From CBDBKE01 sp965218055 (GTDB lineage Bacteria; Acidobacteriota; Terriglobia; JAJPHL01; JAPKYU01): a stretch of DNA of 64,000 nucleotides. Positions 51,599-60,319 of this stretch are shown here, piece by piece (position 1 is the first letter of the stretch; every line of letters begins with the position of its first letter). The notes beneath the pieces were generated by a model. It saw only the letters and a list, made by a program, of their open reading frames with translations, did no database searches and had not been told where the DNA came from. The stretch spans positions 2,852,001-2,916,000 of the forward strand of contig CBDCKA010000002.1 of NCBI GenBank assembly GCA_965218055.1, written 5' to 3'. Made by a program: the position numbers and the translations under genes.

Positions 51599-53284
51599 CT
51601 AGGGGTGACCCTGGTAGCGGATGATGAGTAGGGTGAGGTCGTCATCCAGGTAGGTGCCTCGGGTGAACTCCTCGACCGCCCCTAGGATTGCGGCCTTCAG
51701 CTCTTCCACCGAAGCGGTGGCGTGGCGCGCCACTACTTCCTGGAGCCTTTCGAGATCGAACATTTCGTCCTGCCGGTTCTTCGCTTCGTTCACGCCGTCG
51801 GTGTACAGCACGAGGGTGTCGCCCGGGGTCAGCGCGCCGGAAGAGGTCCGAAACTCGGCGTCCGGAAACAGCCCTACCGGTAAACATTCGGAGGAAAAGG
51901 CGAACTCCGCACGGCCATCGTGAATCCGCAGCGGGGTCAGGTGGCCAGCGTTGATGAATTCCAGCCCTCCGCTGCGATCCAGAATGCCGAAAAACAGCGT
52001 GGCGTAGCGATCCACCTGGGAGTGCTCGCAGATAAAGCGGTTGACGTGGTTGAAGACGCTGTCCGGCTGCTGCCCCAGCGTCATGGCCGACAACGTGCCC
52101 TGCAGCATCGAGGTCACCAGCGCGGCGCCCAGGCCCTTGCCGCTGACGTCCGCGATGACGAACCCTGTGCGGTCCCGGCTCAGTTCCATCAGGTCAAAGT
52201 AGTCGCCGCCGACCGCAAGGCAGGACTGGTTGACGCCGGTGATCTCCAAGTGGGGGGAGGAACGGAAGCCTTTCGGGAGCAGCGCCTGTTGGATCTCGCG
52301 GGCGATGTCCAGTTCCTGGACCAGGCGCCGACGATCCTGCTCCTTCTGCACTAGGCGGGCGTTGTCGAGCACGCCGGCGACTTCCCGCGAGAGCGCGTCC
52401 AAAATCTGCCGGTCCAGGCGGGAGAAGGCGGCCGGGAGGCGGCTGTCCAGGTAGAGCACAGCCAGCAGGTCGCCAGCGCCACCCACGAAGGTGGCTTCCG
52501 TGGACCGCGGGCGTGACAGCGAGGACAGGGGGATGGCAATGACCGACCGCAGGTTCTGTGCGACGATGCTCACGGCGTCGCGCAGAGCGGCTTGCGCCTG
52601 CGACACGCATTCCTCGATGATGCTGCGTTTCTGTTCAACCGCCTGCGCGATGGCCGTCTGGCTAGGGTCAAACCCTTCCGCTGGCAGACTTAACTGGCCA
52701 GCCTTCCGAGCCAACATCGGGCGCAGGCTACCCTTTCCGTGAGCCTCCAGCAGCAAGCCGCGGTCGGCGTTGGTGATGGCGATGGCGCGGTCCAACATGG
52801 CGCTCAGAACCTCTTCCAAGCTCAGCGGGGATTGCAACAGAGCCGTGGCTTCCAACAGCAGGCTCAACTGGCGGAGGTCCCGCGCGCCGGGTTCCATAGT
52901 CGCGGCCCGCTCCAGCTGTGTCAGCAGTTCCGGGAGTGATTCTTGGAGCTGGCCAGTGCGGAAGATCAGTTGGAACGAGTCGGCAGCGGCGCCGCAGGTG
53001 ATGATGTCGCCGTCGCCGAGTTCCCCCACGCGGATTTTTTTCCCGTTGATGAACAGGCCATGGCGCTGCCCGCGGTCTTCGAGGCGAAACGCGCCGTCGG
53101 TATAGACCAGCAGGGCGGAGTGGCGCGAAATGCGCTTGTCGGCCAGCTGCAAGTCATTGCCGGCCTCGGCGCCGCGCCCAATGGTAAACGGGGTATGTGT
53201 CACGCGCACCACACGGCGCGTGCCGTCCGGTTCGACGACCTCGAGCACTGCTTCGGGGATGGCCTGAGCTTGGGCGGTCTGCAT
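51599..53284 (-). CDS. FHA-GAF-PP2C (RsbU/SpoIIE-type) phosphatase
   Basis: 561 residues. The N-terminal FHA domain (about 10-115; FTIGRGAEAGNDLQLADKRI, SRHSALL, GLFINGKKI) binds phosphothreonine. GAF domain (about 140-320). The SpoIIE-like phosphatase domain (about 340-560) keeps the metal-binding acids: VGGDYFDLMEL, VIADVSGKGLGAALV, LVLYTDGVNEAKN and YLDDDLTLLII. Such phosphatases dephosphorylate STAS antagonists in partner-switching control of sigma factors. The STAS gene lies 125 bases upstream on the same strand and is the likely substrate; no RsbW-like kinase is in the window. Confidence 0.92.
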   Translation of the reverse strand: MQTAQAQAIPEAVLEVVEPDGTRRVVRVTHTPFTIGRGAEAGNDLQLADKRISRHSALLVYTDGAFRLEDRGQRHGLFINGKKIRVGELGDGDIITCGAAADSFQLIFRTGQLQESLPELLTQLERAATMEPGARDLRQLSLLLEATALLQSPLSLEEVLSAMLDRAIAITNADRGLLLEAHGKGSLRPMLARKAGQLSLPAEGFDPSQTAIAQAVEQKRSIIEECVSQAQAALRDAVSIVAQNLRSVIAIPLSSLSRPRSTEATFVGGAGDLLAVLYLDSRLPAAFSRLDRQILDALSREVAGVLDNARLVQKEQDRRRLVQELDIAREIQQALLPKGFRSSPHLEITGVNQSCLAVGGDYFDLMELSRDRTGFVIADVSGKGLGAALVTSMLQGTLSAMTLGQQPDSVFNHVNRFICEHSQVDRYATLFFGILDRSGGLEFINAGHLTPLRIHDGRAEFAFSSECLPVGLFPDAEFRTSSGALTPGDTLVLYTDGVNEAKNRQDEMFDLERLQEVVARHATASVEELKAAILGAVEEFTRGTYLDDDLTLLIIRYQGHP

Positions 53285-53408
53285 GGCTTACTCGTGAAAA
53301 TCTTATCACGCCCGGGCGGGATGCCTGGTTCCCTGAACGGATCGGGCCCTCAGACCTGGGCCGGTTTGGCAGTGCGGTTCCACGAGCCGCTTCCACGGCT
53401 AGGGGGGC

Positions 53409-53777
53409 TTAACGGAAGCTTTCTAGGGCAAGACCTTCTTGTTCGTGCGCTTCCAGAATGTTCGTCAGGTGGAGCTGGTCCAGCAGGCGGGCAATCATGC
53501 GTGGAGCGCAGCACAGTTTCAGCGGGGCATTGCGGCGGTTCGCGGACGTTTTGACCGCCACCAGCATCCCGATGCCGGTGCTGTCCAGCACGCGGACTCG
53601 GGCCAGATTCAGCAGAATCTTGCCGTTTCCCGCTTGCAGCAACTCCTCGACTTCTCTCCGAATGAGCTGGCTCTCAGCTCCCGCCACCAGGCTACCCGCC
53701 AGTTCCAGCACCAACACGTCTTCCGCGTGCCGCCGGTCAAAACTCAAGCTGCCCGTATTGCCCCCGGTATTAACCAT
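53409..53777 (-). CDS. STAS-domain anti-sigma factor antagonist
   Basis: 122 residues from ATG 53777, chosen because AAGGG lies about 8 bases upstream; TTG 53795 adds 6. The STAS fold has VLVLELAGSLVAGAESQLIR, and the phospho-site loop VRVLDSTGIGMLVAVK carries the conserved Ser after Asp (DST/DSS in SpoIIAA-like proteins). Phosphorylated by an unseen kinase and reset by the PP2C protein at 51599. Confidence 0.9.
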   Translation of the reverse strand: MVNTGGNTGSLSFDRRHAEDVLVLELAGSLVAGAESQLIRREVEELLQAGNGKILLNLARVRVLDSTGIGMLVAVKTSANRRNAPLKLCCAPRMIARLLDQLHLTNILEAHEQEGLALESFR

Positions 53778-54089
53778 CGTTTCGGCCCTTTCCAAGCCGC
53801 AGTGAAAAAGGGTTCCATTCCTGCTTGGAACATTTGCAGCTTGCGCAGATGAGACAGATTGTCGGGACTGCGATTCTCACCTCTTATACTGAGGATCTGC
53901 GTAATCTGCGGACTGCTTCCATATCTTCATACAACTTCTGAGCGAACAGCGAAAGATGAAATATTTACCTCCTTTTACTCACCGGAGTCAACGAGGCATT
54001 CCCTGGAAGCAAAAAGCAGAGGGCAGCAGGCGCGTACACCCGCCTCACTCATTGCACGCAAAGCTGCCCGGTTCGCTTATAATTGAACA
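53778..54089. other. Intergenic, nothing assigned
   Basis: About 310 bases between the STAS gene and the divergent lipoprotein gene. CTGCGTAATCTGCGGACTGC near 53898 is a fragment often found in repeated intergenic sequence. No gene. Confidence 0.4.
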
Positions 54090-54557
54090 ATGATGCGCCT
54101 AAGCTGGGGTTTGGTTTTGTTGGCCGTGCTGGCCGTGCCAGGGTGTGGCGCTGGTGAGGCAGATCAGGCCAGGAAGACGAAGAAGAAGGAAGCGTCCGCA
54201 CCCGACAGCGCCAAGCTGGAGCGCTTCCTGCGACGGAAGTTCTCCTGGCCGGCCTCGTTTCAGGTGAAAGTTGGGCCATTCAAACCGTCACCAGCAGCGG
54301 GTGTGTTGGAGACCACGGTTGAAGTTTCTCAGCCCGGCGGCAAACAGGAGTTCCAATATCTGATTTCGGCCGATGGCCAGTACCTGGTGCAGGGCTCGCT
54401 TTTAGCTCTCGATGGGGATCCGTTCGAGGCCACTCGGGCTAAGATCGCTTTAGAGGATGCGTCAAGCCTCGGCTCTCCACTAGCGCAGGTGACGGTGGTC
54501 GAATACAGCGACTTCCAGTGCAGTTACTGCCGAGCCGCGGCTTCGACGTTGAAATGA
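54090..54557 (+). pseudogene. DsbA-like thiol-disulfide lipoprotein cut by an IS3 element
   Basis: An N-terminal signal and lipobox (LAVLAVPGCGAG, Cys about 19), a charged linker and a beta-rich domain (FLRRKFSWPASFQVKVGPFK; QFQYLISADGQYLVQG) precede the start of a thioredoxin fold, VTVVEYSDFQCSYCRAAAST, with the active-site C-x-x-C. It then ends: TGA is contributed by the first bases of the IS3 element (TGACCT, 54555). The rest of the thioredoxin fold is not found on the other side of the IS. Non-functional. Confidence 0.85.
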
Positions 54558-54583
54558 CCTGCCGGCTTTCTTCGGACCACCGA

Positions 54584-55507
54584 TTACTGGAGAACAGCGC
54601 CAGTCGGCATGGTTAAGTCGCTCTCGTGTTCTTCTTGGTCAGCGTGAGCCGGCATCGCCGGCGAGCGCCCACCGTCATCCGAGCCAGCACGGAGCTGCGC
54701 TTTGAACTCGGCTGGCGTCAGATAGCCAAGGCTGGAGTGCGGGCGCACGTCGTTGTAGTGCCGTCGCCATTGCTCGATCCCCACCTTCGCGTCCACGCGG
54801 TTCCGAAACCACTGCAGGCTCAGATACTCGTCGCGGAACTTCCCGTTGAACGATTCGTCGGTCGCATTCTGCCACGGCTTCCCCGGCTCGATGAGCGCGG
54901 TTTCGATCTGCGCCTGGAGCAGCCACCGGAGAATCGCACCCGCGACAAACTCGGGGCCGTTGTCGGACCGGAGGTAACGTGGGGCTCCGTGGACGCTCAC
55001 GAGCTGCGTGAGCACCTCGATAACGCGCCCGGACCGAATGCCGCCGGCCACGTCGATCGCGAGTGACTCGCGGGTCCATTCGTCGACGACGGTGAGGCAC
55101 TTGAGCGTCTGCCCATTCGCGCAGGTGTCGAACACGAAGTCGTACGCCCAGACGTGATTGACCGCAGTGGCGGGCACCGGGCGGGGCCGGCTCAGGGCGA
55201 CCCGGCGCCGCGGCCGCCGCCGAGGCACCTGCAACCCCGCCTGGCGCCAGAGGCGATGGGTCCGGTCCGTGCTCATCGTGTGCCCTTCGCGTTTTAGGAA
55301 AATCCGAATCCGGCGATAGCCGTACCGCGGATACTGCGCCGCCAGACGACGCATCGCGGCCAGCGCCGGGGCATCCCGGTCGACCAGCCGCGACTGGTAG
55401 CCCAGCGTGGACCGTGCGACGGAGAGCAAGGCGCACGCGCGGCGACCCGACAGACCGCGTGCACGTGCATACGCGACCTGCGGCCGGCGCACGCGTGCGC
55501 CTACCAT
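54584..55507 (-). CDS. IS3 transposase OrfB
   Basis: 307 residues from ATG 55507, which overlaps the orfA end. Pre-domain (YPRYGYRRIRIFLKREGHTM) and rve core with Asp in VWAYDFVFDTC, Asp in LRSDNGPEFVAG and Glu in WQNATDESFNGKFRDEYLSL, ending HYNDVRPHSSLGYLTPAEF. An A7 run at the orfA end (about 55508-55514) may allow frameshifted OrfAB. Confidence 0.92.
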   Translation of the reverse strand: MVGARVRRPQVAYARARGLSGRRACALLSVARSTLGYQSRLVDRDAPALAAMRRLAAQYPRYGYRRIRIFLKREGHTMSTDRTHRLWRQAGLQVPRRRPRRRVALSRPRPVPATAVNHVWAYDFVFDTCANGQTLKCLTVVDEWTRESLAIDVAGGIRSGRVIEVLTQLVSVHGAPRYLRSDNGPEFVAGAILRWLLQAQIETALIEPGKPWQNATDESFNGKFRDEYLSLQWFRNRVDAKVGIEQWRRHYNDVRPHSSLGYLTPAEFKAQLRAGSDDGGRSPAMPAHADQEEHESDLTMPTGAVLQ

Positions 55508-55764
55508 TTTTTTCGGGTGATCTCCTTGAGCACGTCGATCTCCAGATCTCGATCGGCCACCATCTTTTTCAGCCGGCCGTTCTCCTGCTCGAGCTGCCGC
55601 AGCCGCTTCACATCGGCGGGCTCCAACGTGCCGAAGTGTTTCCGCCAGGCGTAGAGCGTCTGGGCGCTGACGCCGTTCTTTTTGGCCACCTCCGGAACGG
55701 GCCGCTGATCGGCCTCGCGGAGGATCGTCACCATCTGCTCTTCGGTAAACCGGGTCTTCCTCAT
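55501..55764 (-). CDS. IS3 OrfA
   Basis: 87 residues. HTH (TEEQMVTILREADQRPVPEV; KKNGVSAQTLYAWRKHFGTL) and leucine zipper (RLRQLEQENGRLKKMVADRD). Typical IS407-group OrfA. Confidence 0.92.
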   Translation of the reverse strand: MRKTRFTEEQMVTILREADQRPVPEVAKKNGVSAQTLYAWRKHFGTLEPADVKRLRQLEQENGRLKKMVADRDLEIDVLKEITRKKW

Positions 55765-55943
55765 GGCTCCCTCGTTTCTCCGAGGGCGCCATTCTCTCAG
55801 GCTTCAACTGGTCCGGAAATCGCCAGGCAGGTCACGCCTCGCTTTTTTCTCAGCTTCGCGCACGGGGCGCGCGGCTCGGCGAAAGGCGAGTCCATGTGTC
55901 ATGGGGCTATTCTGAACCCTTATAATAAATGTAGAGAGAGCTG

Positions 55944-58085
55944 ATGGCCGCACCGACCAAGGTGGACCGCTCGGTTGCCCTCGAGCGCCACGGCGGATTG
56001 AGCCGTGAGAACCTGATCCACATCTTCCGCATCATGTACCTCTCGCGGTGCCTGGATGACCGCGAGATCCGGCTCAAGCGCCAGAACAAAGCCTTCTTCC
56101 AGGTCAGTGGGGCCGGCCACGAAGCGCTGCAGGTGGCGGCCGGGGTGGTGCTCAAAGCGGCCTACGACTGGTTTTATCCCTACTACCGGGACCGCGCCCT
56201 CTGTCTGGCCCTGGGGGTCACACCCCTGGAGATGCTGCTGCAGGCGGTGGGAGCGGCTGGCGATCCGTCCTCGGGCGGGCGACAGATGCCCTCGCATTGG
56301 GGCAGCCGCCGGCTCAACATCGTTTCGCAGTCCAGCCCTGTCGGCACGCAGTGGCTGCAGGCGATCGGCTGCGCCGAAGCCGGACGCTACTACTGCGATT
56401 TCCCCCAAGCGGTCACCACCAGCGGGCCCTCCGCGCGCTGGGAGAAGGATGAGGTGGTCTACGTCTCCGGCGGAGACGGCAGCACCAGTGAGGGCGAGTT
56501 TTGGGAAGCGTTGAACCTTGCTTGCCTGCGGCGCCTGCCGGTGCTGTTCCTGATCGAAGACAACGGGTATGCCATCTCAGTGCCGGTGGAGGTGCAGACT
56601 GCCGGCGGCAGCATCTCGCGCTTGGTGCATAGCTTTCCTGACCTCCATGTGGCCGAAGTGGACGGAACCGACCCGCTGGCCAGCTACTTGACGCTGCGCG
56701 AAGCCGCGGCGTACTGCCGGGCAGGACATGGCCCGGCCCTGGTTCACGGCCACCTTATCCGGCCCTACTCGCATTCGCTTTCCGACGACGAGCGGCTCTA
56801 CAAGCCAGAGGAGGAGCGGCGGCAGGAGGCCGCCCGCGACCCCATTCCGAGCTTCGCCGAATTCCTGGTGGGGGAGGGGATCCTGAACGAGCAGGATGTG
56901 GTAGCGCTGGAGAAGGATGTGGACCGCGAGGTGCTGGAGGCCACCGATCGCGCCCTGGCAGCGCCACCGCCGCCCCGCGGCTCGGCGAGCCGCTACGTCT
57001 ATGCGCCCAATGTGGATCCCACCTCGGCCCAGTTCTCCAGCCCCGCGCGCCCCGGGGGCGAGCCGAAAACTATGGTGGACCTGCTGAATAAGTGCTTGCG
57101 CGATGAGATGCGGCGCGACCCGCGGGTGCTGGTTTTTGGCCAGGATGTCGCCGATTGCAGCCGCGAGCAATACCTCGGGAAGCTCAAGGGCAAGGGGGGC
57201 GTGTTCAAAGTCACCCACGGCCTGCAAACCCTGTTCGGCGGGGCCCGCATATTTAACACGCCGGTGGAGGAAGCTGGCATCGTCGGGCGCGCCATCGGCA
57301 TGGCCACCCGCGGGTTGAAACCGGTCGTCGAAATCCAGTTCTTCGACTACATCTGGCCGGCCATGATGCAGTTGCGGAACGAGCTGGTGCTGCTGCGCTG
57401 GCGTTCCAACAACGCCTTCCGCTGCCCGGTTGTGCTGCGGGTGCCCATCGGGGGGTATCTCTCCGGCGGCGGCGTCTATCACAGCCAGTCCGGCGAGAGC
57501 ATTTTTACGCACACGCCGGGGCTGCGCGTGGTGATGCCCTCGAATGCCATGGACGCCTGCGGGCTGCTGCGCACTGCCATCCGCTGCGACGACCCGGTGT
57601 TGTTCCTCGAGCACAAGCACCTCTACCGCGCCACCTACAACCGGGCCGCCGATCCCGGTCCCGAGTACATGGTGCCTTTTGGTAAGGCTTACGTGGCGCG
57701 CTCAGGCACTGACGTTACTGTGATTACCTATGGCGCGCTGGTGCACCGCGCACTCCAGGCGGCGGCGAAGGCCAAGCGCGACGCGGGGGTCGAGACCGAG
57801 ATCCTGGATCTACGCTCGCTCAACCCCTACGACTGGGAAGCGATCGCGACCTCGGTTACCAAGACCAGCCGCGTCCTGATAGTGCATGAAGACTGCCGCT
57901 CCTGGGGCTATGGCGCTGAAATTGCGGCCCGCATCGCCCAGGAATTGTTCACCGAACTGGACGCCCCGGTGCGCCGCGTCGCCGCCCTGGACACCTTCGT
58001 CGCCTACCAGCCCCAGCTCGAACAGGAAATCCTGCCCCAGGCCGCCGACGTGGAAAAAGCCATCCTCGAGCTGGCCGAGTATTAG
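55944..58085 (+). CDS. Fused alpha/beta E1 of a 2-oxoacid dehydrogenase
   Basis: 713 residues. The N-terminal half (about 1-340) is E1-alpha: thiamine-diphosphate motif GGDGSTSEGEFWEALNLACL ... EDNGYAIS, preceded by HEALQVAAG and MPSHWGS. The C-terminal half (about 365-713) is E1-beta: GQDVADCSREQY, FNTPVEEAGIVGRAIGMATR, HSQSGESIFTHTPGL and the domain that closes DLRSLNPYDWEAI. Fused E1 proteins of this size decarboxylate branched-chain or related 2-oxoacids and feed an E2/E3 core encoded elsewhere. AGAGAG is the only weak ribosome site upstream. It lies 110 bases past the IS3 element and appears complete. Confidence 0.9.
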   Translation: MAAPTKVDRSVALERHGGLSRENLIHIFRIMYLSRCLDDREIRLKRQNKAFFQVSGAGHEALQVAAGVVLKAAYDWFYPYYRDRALCLALGVTPLEMLLQAVGAAGDPSSGGRQMPSHWGSRRLNIVSQSSPVGTQWLQAIGCAEAGRYYCDFPQAVTTSGPSARWEKDEVVYVSGGDGSTSEGEFWEALNLACLRRLPVLFLIEDNGYAISVPVEVQTAGGSISRLVHSFPDLHVAEVDGTDPLASYLTLREAAAYCRAGHGPALVHGHLIRPYSHSLSDDERLYKPEEERRQEAARDPIPSFAEFLVGEGILNEQDVVALEKDVDREVLEATDRALAAPPPPRGSASRYVYAPNVDPTSAQFSSPARPGGEPKTMVDLLNKCLRDEMRRDPRVLVFGQDVADCSREQYLGKLKGKGGVFKVTHGLQTLFGGARIFNTPVEEAGIVGRAIGMATRGLKPVVEIQFFDYIWPAMMQLRNELVLLRWRSNNAFRCPVVLRVPIGGYLSGGGVYHSQSGESIFTHTPGLRVVMPSNAMDACGLLRTAIRCDDPVLFLEHKHLYRATYNRAADPGPEYMVPFGKAYVARSGTDVTVITYGALVHRALQAAAKAKRDAGVETEILDLRSLNPYDWEAIATSVTKTSRVLIVHEDCRSWGYGAEIAARIAQELFTELDAPVRRVAALDTFVAYQPQLEQEILPQAADVEKAILELAEY

Positions 58086-58321
58086 CCCTCCCTCAGTCTG
58101 CCGTCGGACATCCGGCCAAGCCCCGTGAAAAATCTCGGACCTGAGGGACCTTCCGGCTACGAAGACTTGGGGGCTTGCTGCGCTCACTGCGTCCTCTGTG
58201 GTGAGTGTGACCCTGCTTCTGGACTACACTACTGACCAGGCATGGAGCGACATGGGACTCTCCGATTGGGGACCTCTTCCACTCGCTCCGGCAAGTGTGC
58301 CTCGCGAAAGGAGTGAGAAGC

Positions 58322-58955
58322 ATGGATCGTCCTGGCATTCGCATTGTGGCGGTAGCAGGCAGCGTACGGCCCGGGAACTTCACCTCCAAGGCGCTGGCGC
58401 TGGTCCTGGGATGAGTTCCGGCAGCATCAGGATGTGACCTTGAATGTCGTTGACCCGGCATCGACGGAGCTGCGTGCTCCCGGGACCGGGGAATCGGCAG
58501 ACGGGAAAAAGATGAAGCAGCTCGTATCCAGTGCCACGGGGCTCGTCCTGGCGACGCCCGAATATCACGGCAGCTACAGCAGTGTGATCAAGCTGGCGAT
58601 CGAGAATCTCGGATTCCCCTCCACCATGGCTGGCAAGCCAGTCGCCTTGCTGGGTGTCGCTGCGGGCCAGATTGGGGCCATCAAGGCTCTGGAGCACCTG
58701 CGCAGCGTTTGCTCGCACATCGGCGCCGTGGTGCTGCCCGGCCCGGTGTCGGTGGCCGGGGTGCAGAAGCTTTTTGACGAGGAGGGCCGGTGTCTGGACG
58801 CAGCGATCGAGAAGAGGATTCGGGGCGTAGCGACAAGTCTGCTGGACTACATCCAGGGGCACATTTGCCCGCGGGTGGCGCTGGAGGAAATGACCCGAGG
58901 GGGCAACACTGCCTGGATGAAACGTTTCGCCGGCCAAGCCGGAGCAGGTAGGTGA
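58322..58955 (+). pseudogene. NADPH-dependent FMN reductase, single-base frameshift
   Basis: ATG 58322 (AAGGAG upstream) starts MDRPGIRIVAVAGSVRPGNF, the flavodoxin-fold phosphate loop, and hits TGA after LVLG. Dropping one G from GGG at about 58409-58411 joins DEFRQHQDVTLNVVDP and the rest (GLVLATPEYHGSYSSVIKLA, GKPVALLGVAAG). The whole then spans exactly 211 codons. A recent mutation or an assembly error in a short G run; the remainder is well preserved. Confidence 0.85.
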
Positions 58956-59004
58956 GGGTCGCCGTTCGAGGGATCTACCCTTAGGAAGCGTACACACGGC
59001 CGCG

Positions 59005-59649
59005 GTGATGAGGACACGTTCGACTATGGGAGAAAAATATTCTTGGTCCGACGCCGCCTTGATTCAGAATGCCGGCCGGCTGTGGAAGCAAGCCACGACA
59101 TCCTCATTCCTGGACGCACTCGCGTCCGGCGATCTGCCCGCGGAAGCCTTCCAGCGCTGGCTGGCGCAGGACTACCTGTTCGCCAAGGAGTTGATGGTGT
59201 TCCAAGCAATGGTAGTGGCCAAGGTTCCGCGCGACTGCCATAAGCCGTTGCTGGCAGGCCTGGAGGCGCTGGGCAGCGAGTTGGACTGGTTTGAAGCGCA
59301 TGCCCAACGCCTTCAGCTGAATCTCAACGTCCCACCCCATCCCGCCTGCCGGCGTTACACTGACTTCTTGCTACGCTGCGCGTATGAGCAGCCGTACCCG
59401 GTGTTGCTGGCAATGCTGTTCGGCGTCGAGGTCTCCTACCTGGCGGCCTGGAGCGCGCACGAGCCGGCGGGGCCGTATGCCGAATTCATTGAGCGCTGGT
59501 CCAGCCCGGCATTTGCCGACTATGTGGTGGCGCTGCGCGGCCTGGCCGAGCGATATCCGCATGAGGCAGCGCAGGAATATTTCAATCACGTGCTCCAGCA
59601 GGAGCGCGACTTTTGGCAGATGTCTTGGGGAGACGGCCAGGTGTCTTGA
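59005..59649 (+). CDS. tenA: TenA-family protein lacking the catalytic cysteine
   Basis: About 207-214 residues (starts GTG 59005, ATG 59008 or ATG 59026; the last gives MGEKYSWSD). All-helical TenA fold: FQRWLAQDYLFAKELMVFQA, YTDFLLRCAYEQPYPVLLAM, LFGVEVSYLAAW and the final QQERDFWQMSW with the conserved Glu. At the usual Cys position the helix reads FGVEVSYLAAW, so it belongs to the TenA_E-like branch with an uncertain role in salvaging thiamine breakdown products. Followed after 31 bases by a second TenA. Confidence 0.8.
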   Translation: MMRTRSTMGEKYSWSDAALIQNAGRLWKQATTSSFLDALASGDLPAEAFQRWLAQDYLFAKELMVFQAMVVAKVPRDCHKPLLAGLEALGSELDWFEAHAQRLQLNLNVPPHPACRRYTDFLLRCAYEQPYPVLLAMLFGVEVSYLAAWSAHEPAGPYAEFIERWSSPAFADYVVALRGLAERYPHEAAQEYFNHVLQQERDFWQMSWGDGQVS

Positions 59650-59683
59650 GGAAACTGCCAAGTGTGTTGAGGAAATTGCAATG
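59621..59683 (+). repeat. Three 21-bp tandem repeats with Shine-Dalgarno-like cores
   Basis: TGTCTTGGGGAGACGGCCAGG, then two diverged copies at 59642 and 59663, each exactly 21 bp with a GAGGAAA or GGGGAGA core. The first overlaps the end of tenA copy 1. The last ends precisely on the ATG of the second tenA gene. It may have duplicated a ribosome-binding site. Confidence 0.8.
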
Positions 59684-60319
59684 CTGCACCGGATGCTGTG
59701 GCAGTCGAACCTGGACCTGGCCGAAGCCTGCCTGCGTCATCCGTTTTTGAGCGCGCTCGGCGAAGGCAGTCTGGACGCTGCCGTCTTCCGCGGTTACATC
59801 GCCCAGGACGCTTTTTTTCTTCGCGCCTTTGTCAAAGCCTATGCGCTGGCATTGGCGCGGAGTCAGGACTTGGCAACCGTCCGCGATTTCCACGGTCTGA
59901 TTGGCGGCACCCTCGAAGAGCTGGAACTGCATCGCGCCTATGTCAGTGAACTGGGGGCGGGCGAACCGGAGATTGATCTGGCCCGAGTCTCACCGAATCG
60001 AGCCTGTCAGGCATACACCGACTTTTTGTTGCGCACCGCCTGGCACGCTTCGCTGGGCGAAATTGCAGCAGCGGTGACTCCCTGCATGCGCCTCTACGCC
60101 TACCTGGGCAGCCAGCTCGCCGGACGAAGCCACTCGCAGCATCCCTATCGGCGTTGGATCGAGACTTACAGCGGAGCCGACTTTGAACGCCTGGCCGTGC
60201 GGGTCGAGGCCCTGTTGGATCGGGTAGGCGCCGACACCCGCCCGGTGCGGGACAGCTACCGGTATGCCATGCAGTGCGAACTGGATTTTTTTTCCGGCGC
60301 GCTGGAGAATACCCGATGA
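59681..60319 (+). CDS. tenA: TenA-family aminopyrimidine aminohydrolase (cysteine type)
   Basis: 212 residues, ATG 59681 with GAGGAAAT 7-8 bases upstream. Helical TenA fold (FRGYIAQDAFFLRAFVKAYA; YTDFLLRTAWHASLGEIAAA). The expected catalytic Cys is present in AVTPCMRLYAYLG and the Glu in YAMQCELDFFSGAL. Canonical TenA_C proteins hydrolyse aminomethyl-HMP to HMP for thiamine salvage. Its stop overlaps the thiD start (ATGA), so its product is probably the substrate of ThiD. Confidence 0.88.
   Translation: MLHRMLWQSNLDLAEACLRHPFLSALGEGSLDAAVFRGYIAQDAFFLRAFVKAYALALARSQDLATVRDFHGLIGGTLEELELHRAYVSELGAGEPEIDLARVSPNRACQAYTDFLLRTAWHASLGEIAAAVTPCMRLYAYLGSQLAGRSHSQHPYRRWIETYSGADFERLAVRVEALLDRVGADTRPVRDSYRYAMQCELDFFSGALENTR

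Larger units (their letters stand above)
54555..55834 (-). mobile_element. IS3-family (IS407-like) insertion sequence
   Basis: About 1.28 kb with imperfect terminal inverted repeats TGACCTGCC(G/T)GGC...GGACCA (54555 on; reverse complement ending 55834). It carries orfA and orfB. Both genes look intact. No target duplication, and the interrupted thioredoxin gene does not resume, so adjacent DNA was deleted. Confidence 0.85.

Noticed and set aside
58956..59004. TPP riboswitch ahead of tenA/thiD
   Set aside because: No CTGAGA or ACCTGATCTGG-like core in the short upstream region or within the preceding 200 bases.
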